Both the position numbers and the translations under genes were made by a program. A stretch of DNA of 53,355 bases from the NCBI GenBank assembly GCA_902574205.1, contig CACGMS010000005.1, forward strand, positions 1-53,355, read 5' to 3'. This DNA comes from an uncultured Candidatus Hydrogenedens sp. GTDB taxonomy: Bacteria > Myxococcota > UBA4151. Below the pieces are notes generated by a model that had not been told where the DNA came from, did no database searches, and saw only the letters and a list, made by a program, of their open reading frames with translations. This document shows, one piece after another, positions 53,050-53,355 of this stretch; the stretch's first letter is position 1; each line of letters starts with the position of its first letter.

Positions 53050-53355
53050 AACCCCGTCATTCGCTTGCAGGTTTGCTTGGTCTGATTGTGTTGATTTCAG
53101 CACCAGTGACTTGGCTTACCAGTATGGATGAGCCTGGTTTTGTGATGGTTAAGCTGACGCTTGGCTTTGCGGCTCTGATGTATTGGGGACGCGCCGTCTT
53201 TCGTCATCATGATGGCCGAGTATCAGGGCGTGGCGGAATTCATTTATGGATCAGTGCTCAGTGGATTCTTGCGGTCGTGGTGACTGGCTCAGTCCTCGTG
53301 GGATTTTTGCATCAGCGCGCCTGGGTTTGGGATCTCACGTCGGATCATGTGTATA
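53046..53355 (+). CDS. GldG-like ABC-associated protein, 5' part, cut by the window end
   Basis: The ATG at 53046 overlaps the permease stop (ATGA) and the frame stays open for 103 codons to the window edge. The translated N-terminus has a first membrane span (LAGLLGLIVLISAPVTWL), a second (VMVKLTLGFAALMYWG) and a third near residues 72-90 (WILAVVVTGSVLVGFLH). It then reads WDLTSDHVY, which matches the FDLT..k.y(S/T)LS start of the periplasmic domain in GldG-type proteins. It completes an ATPase-permease-GldG order. The C-terminus and any further anchor lie outside the window. Confidence 0.7.
   Translation, partial: MKPRHSLAGLLGLIVLISAPVTWLTSMDEPGFVMVKLTLGFAALMYWGRAVFRHHDGRVSGRGGIHLWISAQWILAVVVTGSVLVGFLHQRAWVWDLTSDHVY

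Noticed and set aside
1-53355. tRNA, rRNA, CRISPR arrays, insertion sequences, prophage genes
   Set aside because: Read through the gaps and coding track for tRNA arms, regularly spaced repeats, transposase or phage motifs. None was seen, though a dedicated tRNA search was not possible.

Overview
The window (53,355 bases, roughly half G+C by eye) looks like a chromosomal segment from a Gram-negative, Myxococcota- or Bradymonadales-like member of the former Deltaproteobacteria. This assignment is an inference. It rests on the abundance of Cys-anchored lipoproteins, large secreted metzincin proteases, Asp/Gly-rich linkers, a MYXO-CTERM-like C-terminal tail on a subtilase, PilZ and TPR proteins, and a GldA/GldF/GldG-like ABC locus. 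Genes are tightly packed. Seventeen junctions are 4-base stop/start overlaps (ATGA, GTGA or TTGA), and GTG and TTG starts are common. I saw no rRNA, tRNA, CRISPR array, insertion sequence or prophage.

Layout. 0-3.3 kb: a membrane protein, Xaa-Pro aminopeptidase (pepP) and an outer-membrane barrel. 3.3-6.4 kb (minus): an MFS-HEAT-cyclic-nucleotide-binding fusion. 6.5-9.4 kb: an operon of a metzincin lipoprotein, a small exported protein and a multiheme cytochrome carrying a degenerate phosphoesterase domain. 9.4-12.0 kb (minus): three lipoprotein-type genes. 12.2-17.7 kb: a giant met-zincin lipoprotein and a beta-barrel, closed by a strong terminator. 17.8-23.3 kb: mnmG, a calcium-binding subtilase and mnmE. 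23.3-28.9 kb: trxB, tcdA and tatD (minus), a short GTP cyclohydrolase I-like gene with a catalytic His-to-Gln change (plus), then an outer-membrane protein and a DUF2652 cyclase-like gene (minus). 29.0-33.6 kb: a small unknown protein, holB, a lipoprotein and a TPR protein. 33.6-36.4 kb (minus): tusA-like, pilZ, a metallo-beta-lactamase-fold gene, pyrF and rlmB. 36.6-38.4 kb: a calcium-binding protein resembling the oomycete Pep-13/GP42 transglutaminase elicitor. 38.5-40.0 kb (minus): a helical-repeat gene and recF. 40.2 kb: a 2-Cys peroxiredoxin.

40.8-45.4 kb is a cobalamin riboswitch followed by four tightly coupled genes. These are a lipoprotein with a tandemly duplicated unknown domain, a second lipoprotein, a BtuB-like TonB-dependent receptor and a BtuG-like beta-propeller lipoprotein. 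Together they look like an outer-membrane vitamin B12 capture system.

45.4-45.7 kb is an AT-rich, gene-free 301-base gap. The strand composition and gene orientation change across it, and it holds a cluster of DnaA-box-like 9-mers, so it is a plausible replication origin. To its right everything runs in one direction: dnaN, ileS, lgt, a lipoprotein, and an ABC ATPase, permease and GldG-like gene, the last cut by the window end.

The most interesting items are the B12 capture operon with its duplicated lipoprotein, the bacterial Pep-13-like transglutaminase, the candidate origin and the GTP cyclohydrolase variant.
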